The translations under genes were made by a program, and so were the position numbers. From NCBI GenBank assembly GCA_963678925.1, contig OY787533.1, positions 4,278,001 to 4,342,000 of the forward strand: a stretch of 64,000 nucleotides of DNA. Reading direction: 5' to 3'. The stretch is from G963665925 sp963678925. GTDB taxonomy: Bacteria > Bacillota > Clostridia > Peptostreptococcales > Acidaminobacteraceae. Every line of letters starts with the position of its first letter. The stretch's first letter is position 1. This document shows, piece after piece, positions 24,201 to 33,262 of the stretch. The notes under the pieces are model-generated. The model was given only the letters and a program-made list of their open reading frames with translations. It was not told the origin of the DNA and searched no databases.

Positions 24201-25340
24201 ATGGGTAAATTTGTGGCCATAGAAATCGGGAACGAACTGACAAAAGTTCTCTACGGATTTGACAAAAAAGAAGACATCGTCATTAAAGACTACAGATTCA
24301 TTCGCAACACCGATAAGCTTTTTAATCCTGATGGCGAATTGAATATCAATGAAATACAGCCTCTCTTAAAATCTGAACTTAAGGATATGGGAATCAGGCG
24401 AGCTGATTGTTATTTGACAGTGGGAGGCCAATCAGGCATAGTACGACTCAGAGAAATGCCCCTTGTACGCCTTAAGGAAATGAAGGAAATTGTTCGTTTT
24501 GAAGCTGAACAGTTTTTGCCTTATAACGTCGAAGCCTTCTATATTGATTATAGGGTTAACAGAATTATTGATAAACCGGTTCAAGAGGGTGGTTCTACGG
24601 ATGAAAGCCAAACAGATACTCAAACCGCTGAAGTCATGATTGTGGCAGCCCCTAAGGAGCTTATAGACGACCAGATTGAACTCATAGACAAACTAAGACT
24701 TAACATCAAGCGTGTGGATTATTATACAGACGCTGTTTTCTGTTATTTCAGAAAGCATATACTCAGTGATGACAAGAACGTGCTAGTGGTTGATTTAGGG
24801 TCAGCAGGTATGAAAATGACCATGTTCAATGGCACTAAGTATTTTGCAAATATCTCATCTGAACTGGGTGTTAAGGAACTGATTACACGCTACACAGAAA
24901 AGAACAATGTTTCTGAGTCTGAAGCACGTAAGCATCTTTTGCCCCCTGCTGTTCATGCTAAGAAAGAGGAAACGAGCCTCATATTAAATCGACTTGAGAC
25001 TCTAAGACAAAAAATGCAGTTCAGTAAAGCATCAGAAACGTCTGAAAAAATACCAGAATATGATTTTGACCCTGAACTGGAGCTCCTTTATGAACCTATT
25101 GGCTATGAAGTCGGAAAAATGATGGAGTTCTTTAAAACACGTCAATTTGGCATGAGTGTAGACGCTCTTTATTTAATCGGCGGTGGGTCTAACCTTAATC
25201 AGTTAAATGAGTTTCTACGTGTTTATCATAATATTGATGTTTTAAAAGTAGAAAATATAGCGAAAGATTCAGATATGACAGATCATGAATATGCACTCAT
25301 GGTACCAGTCATTGGCAGTCTGCTGAAAGGTGGCTGCTGA
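24201..25340 (+). CDS. pilM: Type IV pilus assembly protein PilM
   Basis: 379 residues, actin-like fold: FVAIEIGNELTKVL, VVDLGSAGMKMT (phosphate loop), and LIGGGSNLNQLNEFL. It forms the cytoplasmic ring that binds the N-terminus of PilN. The PilN N-terminus encoded next contains KKDINLLPDLY, matching the INLLP PilM-binding motif. GGAGGGAGG precedes the ATG. The stop overlaps the pilN start. Confidence 0.92.
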   Translation: MGKFVAIEIGNELTKVLYGFDKKEDIVIKDYRFIRNTDKLFNPDGELNINEIQPLLKSELKDMGIRRADCYLTVGGQSGIVRLREMPLVRLKEMKEIVRFEAEQFLPYNVEAFYIDYRVNRIIDKPVQEGGSTDESQTDTQTAEVMIVAAPKELIDDQIELIDKLRLNIKRVDYYTDAVFCYFRKHILSDDKNVLVVDLGSAGMKMTMFNGTKYFANISSELGVKELITRYTEKNNVSESEARKHLLPPAVHAKKEETSLILNRLETLRQKMQFSKASETSEKIPEYDFDPELELLYEPIGYEVGKMMEFFKTRQFGMSVDALYLIGGGSNLNQLNEFLRVYHNIDVLKVENIAKDSDMTDHEYALMVPVIGSLLKGGC

Positions 25341-25957
25341 TGTTTAAAAGAAATAAAAAGCAAGTGAATGTTCTGGACCAGTATAAAAAGAAAGACATCA
25401 ATCTGCTTCCAGACTTGTATTTTAAAAAGAAGAAAAGAGTACGCTATGCTTTTCTAATCGTTTTCATTATTGCACTAGGTATTGTGGGCTTTACATACCA
25501 AATTTATATGCTTAACATTGAGCTTGCTGAAACGAAAGCCGATAATCAGGCAGTACTTTTGTCCATTGAAGAAAAAAAGGAAGAGCGTGATAGGCAGCTG
25601 CTCCTTACGACACTTAAAAACAGAATTGAGTACAAGGTTGATTTATTGAAACAAATTGAACAGGAAAATGCTTCGGTTGTTCAGATTTCAAATGCCATAG
25701 AGTCTGCACTTCCTTCAGGTGTTCTCTATGTCAATGTGGATTTTGATTCAACTGAACATATGACAGTTTATGGGAAAACACAAACAGAATCTGAAATTCC
25801 AGACCTGATTTATAAGCTAAGGTCTATGAACCTTTTTTCAACTGTTGCCATAGACACAATAACCCGAATCGAAACAGAAAATTATGCCGGTATAGACATT
25901 TTTTATGAGTTTGTACTGACATGTGAATTTGGGGGTGCGCAAAATGCGGCTGACTAA
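25340..25957 (+). CDS. pilN: Type IV pilus assembly protein PilN
   Basis: 205 residues. The cytoplasmic N-terminus contains the PilM-binding INLLP motif (DINLLPDLY). One transmembrane helix follows (YAFLIVFIIALGIVGFTYQI), then coiled-coil and a ferredoxin-like domain. It joins PilM to PilO across the membrane. ATG shares one base with the pilM stop and the gene overlaps pilO by 14 bases. Confidence 0.9.
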   Translation: MFKRNKKQVNVLDQYKKKDINLLPDLYFKKKKRVRYAFLIVFIIALGIVGFTYQIYMLNIELAETKADNQAVLLSIEEKKEERDRQLLLTTLKNRIEYKVDLLKQIEQENASVVQISNAIESALPSGVLYVNVDFDSTEHMTVYGKTQTESEIPDLIYKLRSMNLFSTVAIDTITRIETENYAGIDIFYEFVLTCEFGGAQNAAD

Positions 25958-27239
25958 TCGGGAGAAAATCATCCTCGCAGGCTTTAGTATTATTCTCATC
26001 ATCACTGCAGTTGTCTATTTTGCATATTTGCCAGTCTATGATGCCTTAATTGTAGAAAAAGAAGCTTTGAATGAAAATAGGGCTCTTCTTGAAAGTATTG
26101 AGAAGAATATTCTTCCTATAGACCAACAGATGCAACTTATTGATAACTTTAGAAAAAAGTACGAAATCATGCAAAAGACGCTTCCGCCAGTGCTTTATCA
26201 GGAAGATGTACTTAGGCGGATTACGACAGTTTTAGATGAAAATGGCATTTTAGCATCAGAATATACTTTTGAACTCCAATCAAATATTGATGATAATACT
26301 GAAAACACAGAAGCGCTTGATAAGCTCTTATCTTCTTATGGCGATACAGCCCTTGATAATATTTCTAAAAGCATGGTTCAGGCGCGTTTTGCCAAAGAAG
26401 AAGAGGAAAAAGACACCCAAGCTGAAACTTGGGATAGCATTGTTGATACAATTGATGTATCCATATCTCTTGAAGGAAATTACGAGAACATCAAGAAAGC
26501 AATCCTATCTTTTGAGAGCATGGAAAACATTGTGCTTGTGAGCAATCTGACTGTCGCTAAAGACGTAAACTATGTCGACACTGTGCGAGGCACCATTGAA
26601 ATGCGTTTCCCTTACTACTACGACAACGAAACGCTGGATAAATTGTTCTGGGAGTATCAGTCGGAATTTGAAAAGCACTATCCGTTCGAATATATCGTAA
26701 CAGAATCAGAAGCCGACCCAAATCGACCGGTTCAACGTGTACCAACCATAGGTAGTGGAAACGACGCAATATCTTCAGACATCATTGAAGGACTTTATGA
26801 TCGTGCTGCTGAAGAGAGCAAGGTTGTTGACTATGACTTTGAAGTGGTTATGAGTCCGCCGACGTCAATTCACATGAACTACTATATTTCAAAAAGCGAT
26901 AACAAGAGCTTCTCGCTTGGTTCAGAACGTGCAAGTGAAACGATGAACATTACGATTACGGAATCGGGGGGCAAGTATGCATTTAACTACAATACATCCC
27001 TTGCTGACTTCCCAGGTGTCAATGACTACTATACATTCACGCCAAACTATGAAGATGGGATTTATATGACTGTAGTCTCATCACCAAGGGTTGGAGACGA
27101 TGATACGGGTATGGGAACGCTCAATGTCTATAACAAGACATCAACGCCGCTCAAAATATTCGTGAAGTCAGATGATGAAAAACTGCCGCGACTTGTTTTA
27201 GGCAAGCAAGAGGGACAGGTGTCCGTAATCCACGACTAG
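25944..27239 (+). CDS. pilO: Type IV pilus assembly protein PilO with C-terminal extension
   Basis: 431 residues, about twice the usual PilO length. A transmembrane helix (IILAGFSIILIITAVVYFAYL), coiled-coil and PilO-type periplasmic domain fill about residues 1-225. A further 200 residues or so form an unrecognised extension with predicted beta strands and no second membrane helix. Start ATG 25944, 8 bases after GGGGGTG inside pilN. In Gram-positive pilus systems there is no outer membrane secretin or PilP, and none is present here. Confidence 0.8.
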   Translation: MRLTNREKIILAGFSIILIITAVVYFAYLPVYDALIVEKEALNENRALLESIEKNILPIDQQMQLIDNFRKKYEIMQKTLPPVLYQEDVLRRITTVLDENGILASEYTFELQSNIDDNTENTEALDKLLSSYGDTALDNISKSMVQARFAKEEEEKDTQAETWDSIVDTIDVSISLEGNYENIKKAILSFESMENIVLVSNLTVAKDVNYVDTVRGTIEMRFPYYYDNETLDKLFWEYQSEFEKHYPFEYIVTESEADPNRPVQRVPTIGSGNDAISSDIIEGLYDRAAEESKVVDYDFEVVMSPPTSIHMNYYISKSDNKSFSLGSERASETMNITITESGGKYAFNYNTSLADFPGVNDYYTFTPNYEDGIYMTVVSSPRVGDDDTGMGTLNVYNKTSTPLKIFVKSDDEKLPRLVLGKQEGQVSVIHD

Positions 27240-27247
27240 GAGGCCAT

Positions 27248-28096
27248 ATGCTTAAAAATGAAAAAGGCTTCACATTGCTGGAACTCCTTATTGCAGTAAG
27301 CATACTCGCTATAGTACTTGGTCCTTTGTTTTCACAGTTTGTAACTTCATCAAAAATTGGCGGACAATCCGAAAGGATTGTCCGTGCTGAATATGCGGCG
27401 CAATCTGTACTGGAGGAAGAAAAACACAATCCTCAAATTCCTGACGCTGGAAACTACAGAATTGTTGACCGTGATGGGTTCAAAGTGAAAATCACCTATG
27501 AAGACCATACAAGTTCTGTGAACACGTCTGATAAAACATTGCAGACATTTGACGACACAATTTCACCGGATATAGCCATGGTTCCTCAAGTGGAAATTTC
27601 CAATCTGGATTTATTCTTCAATTTCGGTGCAGCATCAGTAGCTGAAGCCTTAAACGTTGATTTTGGAAAAACGATGAAGATTCTTCTAGAATCGACAGGT
27701 CTTCCAAATCAATATGCACTGACCTATTCAATTGATGGTATTTCCACAGATATTCACACATTAACCAAAGTATCTGGCGAAGAGGTTGTGCTGAAATTTA
27801 CTGCCTCCAGTACAGATGAAACCGATACGCTTCTTAATATTGACCTCGAAAACGCAACTTCTGGAAGCGATGAGAGAAAACTGCTGCTTTACGAGTTCGA
27901 TGATGTGAACAATAATTATAATTTCAACACAGCCAACGCTAGTGACGGTGCTGTTCAAACCATATTAAAGCTCATATCTTCGTCTATAGCTGATGTAGAC
28001 AATACGCTTGACTATTACTGGGTCCACATAGAGGTTAAGGACAACTCAGGTAATGTCATTACAGATTTATATTCCTCTCTCAGAAATGAGGATTAG
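27248..28096 (+). CDS. Prepilin-type protein, large minor pilin
   Basis: 282 residues. Leader LKNEKG, then FTLLELLIAVSILAIVLGPLFSQF with Glu5, a canonical class III signal. The mature domain of about 250 residues is rich in Thr, Ser and Asp and not recognisable. The ATG 27248 follows TAGGAGGCC. It is 8 bases after pilO and likely a tip-complex subunit. Confidence 0.85.
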   Translation: MLKNEKGFTLLELLIAVSILAIVLGPLFSQFVTSSKIGGQSERIVRAEYAAQSVLEEEKHNPQIPDAGNYRIVDRDGFKVKITYEDHTSSVNTSDKTLQTFDDTISPDIAMVPQVEISNLDLFFNFGAASVAEALNVDFGKTMKILLESTGLPNQYALTYSIDGISTDIHTLTKVSGEEVVLKFTASSTDETDTLLNIDLENATSGSDERKLLLYEFDDVNNNYNFNTANASDGAVQTILKLISSSIADVDNTLDYYWVHIEVKDNSGNVITDLYSSLRNED

Positions 28097-28115
28097 TCAA
28101 AGTGCGGTGATGATC

Positions 28116-30872
28116 ATGACAGGAAAACTTAAAAATGAAAAAGGGTCGGCACTGCTTGTTGTTTTGATTGCCATTTCTTTTTTGGCTATTTTAGGCGTGA
28201 GTCTTTTGACCTTTAGTACTGCGACCTTTACACGTGCTGCAAAGCTGACAGGTGCCAATAAAGCGTTCTATTTAACGGATGGTGCCATTGAAGAAAGCCT
28301 TGCTGAAATCAATGACATGGCTTTTGATGCAGAAGCTCAAGCAAACAATCATGTCGTTGAGGCTTTTGATTTTGAAAAAGACAACATTTTCGAAGCCATT
28401 GACGATGGCTCTCTTGATGGTGTTTTTCTATCGAACGATACATGGAAAGCATTCCTCAGAAAGCTCAGAATCGATATGAATAATGAGGTCATAACAGAAG
28501 AAGAAGCCATGGAGTATATTGAAATAGGCCTGAAATGCGAATTTCTACTAGCCTACTATGAAAGTCTTCTCGATAGTGGAAAAGCGAGTTTGACCTATAC
28601 GCTTCTTGATGATGATGGAAACTACTATGATGACCCAGACGAAACGGATGCTTACGTAGAAGAGAGTATCGTTTTTGAGAAAATTGATTCTGACGCTCTT
28701 TCAAACAGCAGATATACAACACTTAATACTTTACAGCTCAACGCTTACATTGATAATGTAAGCGGATTTGAAAAAGAAAATTCCGAAGGTGCTGCAATTG
28801 ATAACCTGACAATGACAGCTGTCGAATCTTCATTCACAGAAGATGAAGGCATTACGATCACGCTTAAAACAGATGGCAGCTTTAATGAGCACAAACGTGC
28901 CCTTGAGCTTAAAGTCAAGGTAACCGAGCCTAAGTACCAATACGTTTTTAAATCTGCACAGGGAACCGAAACCATCAAAAACAACGAAGCGACTGATTAT
29001 GCAATCATTGCAGGTAAGGATATTATCGTTTCAGAGGGTCACGTGGACATATTCGGAGATGCCTATGCATATGGGACCTTTCCAGATGCTGAAGATACAA
29101 AAACGCAGAAACAGGTTGGCGGCATTCATTTGGGCTATAAGGACGAAACGGACAACTTCCTTAATGATGATATGTCGGGCTTTCTTTATGAGAGCATGCT
29201 TTCTTTGGATGGTTCTCTAAGTGTTGATGGAAACTTATACACGCGGTCTAACATAAAGATTTTTGAAGCTGGAAATACTTTGAAAGTCACAAAAAATATG
29301 GGGGCCAATGAGTTTAGAACAAATGGCTATACAACAGGTGCTGATAGTACAGATATCACCATAGACGGTAATATGTATCTTTACGAAGATATTATTTTGA
29401 GAGGTAGCCATGGTACGACAAACATTAAAGTTGGTGCAGATAGTACAACTGACGGTGACCTGTTTTTAATCCTCGATAGCAGTGGTAATGGCTATACTTC
29501 TGGTGACCAGTCTGGTTCCATTATCATTGAAGATGGTATACAGGAAAAAATCAATATGGATGTGAACAAGCTCTTTATCAGTGGGCTTTCGTTTGCAGGC
29601 ATCTCGAGGATGGTTGAAGTTGATGGCGAGGATGTCAGACAGTATTTTATGACTGGTGAGTCCTTGTCTATCGAGAACAAGTATATGAAATTTTACGAGA
29701 GCAGCTATGCAGCTGATAATAACTATGCAGACAAGCTGGGGAACTATGAAGATGTAACCTATTACTACGATTACGAAGACGGAGAGCCTATAGATACTTC
29801 CGGTAACGTAACGACTATTGGGTATGACTATATTGAACCTACGGATGAAAGCAATGACTTTTTTAAGCAAAACGCTTTTATGATGGGGGCAACCAGTGGA
29901 GATTCATCGTCTTCAGCAACCGAAGTAGATGACATTGACAAGAAAATGCTCAAGATACGAAGTCTGACAACAACAGATGCCTATGAAGACAATTACGCAA
30001 CAGGCGTTGTGCTTGGTATGAAAGCTGATGAAACAGGTGGTGTCTTGAATCCTGAATATTCCATGAGTATAGCAAATTATAAAACCATGCTTCGATCAAC
30101 ACTTCTTAATGCCAATGTTGAGAATCACGGCAGAGATGTTGACCGCTTGATGAATTTGATTGCAACGCGGGATATATCTGAAGGAAAGACTTTCATTTAT
30201 TCAAATGATGTTGTAAATGGTGCTGGTGAAACCGTTCTGAACAAGGCGTTCAACACAACGCGCCTTTCTCAAATGATCGATTTTACACAAGATATCATTA
30301 AGTTTGATGATTATGAGAATGTCAGGATTGTGAATGAAGACGTTAACTCAGATATTTATATCAATCCACCAGGTGCTATAGATTCCAATGACATTGCCAT
30401 TGGCGGCAGTTCACAAGTGCTTACTGAAATAGGTGGAACCATTGCGACTAGGGGTGATGTCTATATTTATACGCCTGTAGGTTCTCAGTTTACCTATAAC
30501 GGAACCATACTAGCCGAAGGCCGTGTTATTTTCTACGGACAAGGCACGAAAGTCATACAACATGATAAGGATATTATCAATTATCAGATTGCAGCTTACT
30601 CAGACATGGGCAGTGCCTTTTACAAAGACGAGGGGCGTACCATTGAAAATGTCCTAGGCCATATTCCTGAAAATACAGCTTTAATAGATTTGTTCGACTT
30701 AGATAATACAAATGTACATTTTACTTGCGATGGATTATCCCCTGTAATTGCAGTAATACCAACAGGTGAATCCATTACTGTCCGTCTCGACCAACCACCA
30801 ATTCTTGCTGGCATGCAAAAAAATGAAGGAATTAAGGGGTATGAAGTAGAATATTGGAGGGAAACGAGATAA
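28116..30872 (+). CDS. Giant PilX-like pilus-associated protein
   Basis: 918 residues. The N-terminus NEKGSALLVVLIAISFLAILGVSLLTFS resembles PilX_N proteins, with Gly-Ser in place of Gly-Phe at the processing site and no Glu5. The rest is extracytoplasmic, acidic, and includes a long stretch (about 280-520) of short beta-strand-like units such as ITIDGNMYLYEDIILRGSH and SLSVDGNLYTRSNIKI, suggesting a beta-helix. It is probably a tip adhesin or a pilus-anchored surface protein. Start ATG 28116 (or 28110) has a weak ribosome binding site (GCGGTG); the frame extends upstream to 28053, inside the preceding gene. Confidence 0.8.
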   Translation: MTGKLKNEKGSALLVVLIAISFLAILGVSLLTFSTATFTRAAKLTGANKAFYLTDGAIEESLAEINDMAFDAEAQANNHVVEAFDFEKDNIFEAIDDGSLDGVFLSNDTWKAFLRKLRIDMNNEVITEEEAMEYIEIGLKCEFLLAYYESLLDSGKASLTYTLLDDDGNYYDDPDETDAYVEESIVFEKIDSDALSNSRYTTLNTLQLNAYIDNVSGFEKENSEGAAIDNLTMTAVESSFTEDEGITITLKTDGSFNEHKRALELKVKVTEPKYQYVFKSAQGTETIKNNEATDYAIIAGKDIIVSEGHVDIFGDAYAYGTFPDAEDTKTQKQVGGIHLGYKDETDNFLNDDMSGFLYESMLSLDGSLSVDGNLYTRSNIKIFEAGNTLKVTKNMGANEFRTNGYTTGADSTDITIDGNMYLYEDIILRGSHGTTNIKVGADSTTDGDLFLILDSSGNGYTSGDQSGSIIIEDGIQEKINMDVNKLFISGLSFAGISRMVEVDGEDVRQYFMTGESLSIENKYMKFYESSYAADNNYADKLGNYEDVTYYYDYEDGEPIDTSGNVTTIGYDYIEPTDESNDFFKQNAFMMGATSGDSSSSATEVDDIDKKMLKIRSLTTTDAYEDNYATGVVLGMKADETGGVLNPEYSMSIANYKTMLRSTLLNANVENHGRDVDRLMNLIATRDISEGKTFIYSNDVVNGAGETVLNKAFNTTRLSQMIDFTQDIIKFDDYENVRIVNEDVNSDIYINPPGAIDSNDIAIGGSSQVLTEIGGTIATRGDVYIYTPVGSQFTYNGTILAEGRVIFYGQGTKVIQHDKDIINYQIAAYSDMGSAFYKDEGRTIENVLGHIPENTALIDLFDLDNTNVHFTCDGLSPVIAVIPTGESITVRLDQPPILAGMQKNEGIKGYEVEYWRETR

Positions 30873-30889
30873 ACGAAGGGCGTGATATA

Positions 30890-31168
30890 GTGGAACTTAA
30901 AAATTATATGGAAGTATCGGTAGAGCATTTTCTGCCAAATCTTTTGAGAGCATTTCCGGATATATGCCAGTGCGAGCACTGCCTGATGGATATTAAAGCC
31001 ATTGCACTCAATAGCCTTAAACCCCATTATGTCGTTACTGGTAAAGGCGAATTCTACTCAAAGCTAAGTGAAATGAATCTGCAATATGAAACAGATATTC
31101 TTAAGGCGCTGATTGATGCAATTAACATTGTTTCAAAAAATCCGCGTCATGGAGTGGAGGATGATTAA
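30890..31168 (+). CDS. comFB: ComFB family protein
   Basis: 92 residues: VEHFLPNLL, the Cys-rich CQCEHCLMDIKAIALNSLKPHYV signature split by a MDIKAIALN helix, and LKALIDAINIV. This matches ComFB (late competence development). ComFB homologues in cyanobacteria have been reported to bind c-di-GMP and control pili and competence. The likely start is GTG 30890 with GAAGGG 9 bases upstream; a TTG at 30854 would overlap the previous gene. It ends the pilus operon and overlaps aroK by 8 bases. Confidence 0.85.
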   Translation: MELKNYMEVSVEHFLPNLLRAFPDICQCEHCLMDIKAIALNSLKPHYVVTGKGEFYSKLSEMNLQYETDILKALIDAINIVSKNPRHGVEDD

Positions 31169-31676
31169 AATAAATATCTACCTGATTGGAATGTCGGGAT
31201 CAGGAAAAAGTACGATCGGTCAGAGTTTGGCCGATCGTTTAAATATGCCACTGGTTGATCTTGACAAAAAAATTGAAGAAGGCGGCTTACCTATTAATGA
31301 AATCTTTGAAAAATATGGTGAAGACCACTTTCGTGATATCGAATCCCAAGCGGTTCGTGACATTTCAGAATGCAAAGGCATGATCGTTTCAACTGGCGGT
31401 GGTGTCATTATTAGGGAAGAAAACATACTGTCTATGAAAAACACAGGAACTCTGGTTTATCTGAAAGGCAGTATTGATACCATTGTCAATAATTTGCAAA
31501 ATGAACGCGCGGGCCGTCCGCTTCTGAAAGAAGGCGATCTGCGTGAGAAAGTCTGCGGACTAATGGATGTACGTGCTCAAAAATACATAAGTGCATCAGA
31601 TGTCATCGTGGTTACGGACGACTTGACACCAGCCCAAATTGCAGAAGAAATCATTACGCTGTTAAAACTTGGTTAG
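31161..31676 (+). CDS. aroK: Shikimate kinase
   Basis: 171 residues. Walker A GMSGSGKSTIG, the shikimate-binding DLDKKIEE and FRDIES, STGGGVI, and the RAGRPLL lid. It phosphorylates shikimate in aromatic amino acid synthesis. ATG 31161 lies directly on the end of TGGAGG, so spacing is odd and translation is probably coupled to comFB. Confidence 0.93.
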   Translation: MIKINIYLIGMSGSGKSTIGQSLADRLNMPLVDLDKKIEEGGLPINEIFEKYGEDHFRDIESQAVRDISECKGMIVSTGGGVIIREENILSMKNTGTLVYLKGSIDTIVNNLQNERAGRPLLKEGDLREKVCGLMDVRAQKYISASDVIVVTDDLTPAQIAEEIITLLKLG

Positions 31677-31699
31677 ACGCCTATTTCGTTGCTATTCAA

Positions 31700-31721
31700 A
31701 CACTGAAAAGTGTGGTAATAT
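31700..31721 (+). promoter_or_regulatory. Small GAAA-loop hairpin and extended -10 before aroQ
   Basis: ACACT-GAAA-AGTGT (31700-31713) forms a tetraloop stem. TGGTAATAT (31713-31721) overlaps its end and resembles an extended -10. aroQ may therefore have its own promoter. Evidence is weak. Confidence 0.3.
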
Positions 31722-31739
31722 ATATTGGGATGTGACGCT

Positions 31740-32189
31740 ATGGTGAAGACTATACTGGTTATTAATGGTCCTAACTTAAATATGTTAGGTAAACGTGAGG
31801 CAGAGCACTACGGCTGTTTAACCCTATCAGACATCGAAAAGATGATCCGGGTTGAAGCTGAGAACGCTGGCCTTAATGTTGTGCTGATGCAGTCCAATCA
31901 CGAAGGTGAAATTATTGACAGACTGCACGGGTGCATGAATATCTGTGACGGCATCATTATCAATGCGGGTGCTTACACGCATACATCATATGCCATACGA
32001 GATGCCATTGAGCTGGTTGCGCTGCCGACAGTAGAGGTTCATTTATCTAATGTTTACGCACGCGAGACCTTCAGGCATAAGTCGGTTATTGCACCGGTTT
32101 GTCTGGGCCAAATTTCCGGACTTCGCGCATATGGGTATATTGCAGCGCTGGGAGCTCTTAAAGCGTACTTTGAAAAGGGTGAATTATAA
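31740..32189 (+). CDS. aroQ: 3-dehydroquinate dehydratase, type II
   Basis: 149 residues: LVINGPNLNMLGKREAEHYG with the catalytic Tyr at its end, QSNHEGEIID, IINAGAYTHTSYAIRDAI, and VEVHLSNVYARE with the catalytic His. It converts 3-dehydroquinate to 3-dehydroshikimate, the substrate of AroE. Start ATG 31740 (GTG 31743 also possible). The stop overlaps the next ATG by one base. Confidence 0.95.
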   Translation: MVKTILVINGPNLNMLGKREAEHYGCLTLSDIEKMIRVEAENAGLNVVLMQSNHEGEIIDRLHGCMNICDGIIINAGAYTHTSYAIRDAIELVALPTVEVHLSNVYARETFRHKSVIAPVCLGQISGLRAYGYIAALGALKAYFEKGEL

Positions 32190-33247
32190 TGCAGACACTT
32201 CAGGCACTTAGACAAACTATGAAAGATCATAAGTTTGAGTCTGTTCTGATTACAAAACCTGAGAACAGAAGGTATGTTAGTGGTTTTAGTGGTACTTCAG
32301 CCTTTGTACTTGTAACTGAACAGCATGCGTATGTCATAACGGATTTCAGATACAAGGACCAGGCGGCACGTGAATGTCAAGGGTTTGAAATCTTACTGAT
32401 TTCAAATGACAAGACAGTTTACGATGTTATATCTGAACTTAACTTACGTCAGATTGCCTATGAAGATGGTTTCATGACTGTTCGCGATTTTAACACTTAT
32501 AAAAATGAGCTTCATCAAATTCAATTTTGCGAAATGGGACAGTTGCTTGAAAAACTGAGAATCTGCAAAATGGACTTTGAAATTCAAAAGCTTAGAAAAT
32601 CAGCTAAAATCGCAGACCTAGCATTTGATCACATTATTGGATTCATCAAGCCTGGTATGAGAGAGCGAGAAGTTGCCCTTGAACTGGAAATGTTTATGAA
32701 GCGTCAAGGCGCTACAGCACTTTCTTTTGATATCATTGTCGCTTCCGGCTGGAGATCTTCCATGCCCCATGGTCGAGCGAGTGACAAGCTTATTGAAACA
32801 GGTGATTTCGTAACAATGGATTTTGGCTGTATACTGGATGGATACTGTTCAGATATGACAAGAACTGTTGTTGTTGGTGAAGCCAGCGAGAAACAAAAAG
32901 AAATTTACAATACTGTTTTACGCGCTCAAGAAGAGGCGCTGCGGACAATACGTCCAGGCATTCGCGGCAAAGACGCGGACCAAGTTGCGAGAGATATAAT
33001 CACTGAAGCAGGTTATGGCGAATATTTTGGCCATGGACTTGGACATGGTGTAGGTCTTGAAGTTCATGAGGATCCAAGGCTGTCACCAATCGGTGAAATA
33101 ATATTAGAAAAAAATATGGTGGTTACTGATGAACCGGGTATCTATATTCCAGAGTTCGGGGGCGTTCGTATCGAAGACCTCGTTGTGGTTACTGAAAACG
33201 GATGTGAACGTTTGTCAAACGCACCAAAAAATTTAATTCAGATTTAA
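32189..33247 (+). CDS. pepP: Xaa-Pro peptidase (M24 family)
   Basis: 352 residues. A creatinase-like N-terminal domain is followed by the pita-bread M24 domain. The five metal ligands are seen as the Asp in VTMDFGC, the Asp in CSDMTRT, the His in FGHGLGHGVG, the Glu in TDEPGIYI, and the Glu in VRIEDLV. It cleaves peptides before proline. The aroQ-pepP-efp order is conserved in Firmicutes, and EF-P relieves stalling at proline runs. Confidence 0.93.
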   Translation: MQTLQALRQTMKDHKFESVLITKPENRRYVSGFSGTSAFVLVTEQHAYVITDFRYKDQAARECQGFEILLISNDKTVYDVISELNLRQIAYEDGFMTVRDFNTYKNELHQIQFCEMGQLLEKLRICKMDFEIQKLRKSAKIADLAFDHIIGFIKPGMREREVALELEMFMKRQGATALSFDIIVASGWRSSMPHGRASDKLIETGDFVTMDFGCILDGYCSDMTRTVVVGEASEKQKEIYNTVLRAQEEALRTIRPGIRGKDADQVARDIITEAGYGEYFGHGLGHGVGLEVHEDPRLSPIGEIILEKNMVVTDEPGIYIPEFGGVRIEDLVVVTENGCERLSNAPKNLIQI

Positions 33248-33262
33248 ATCGGAGGTATAAGC

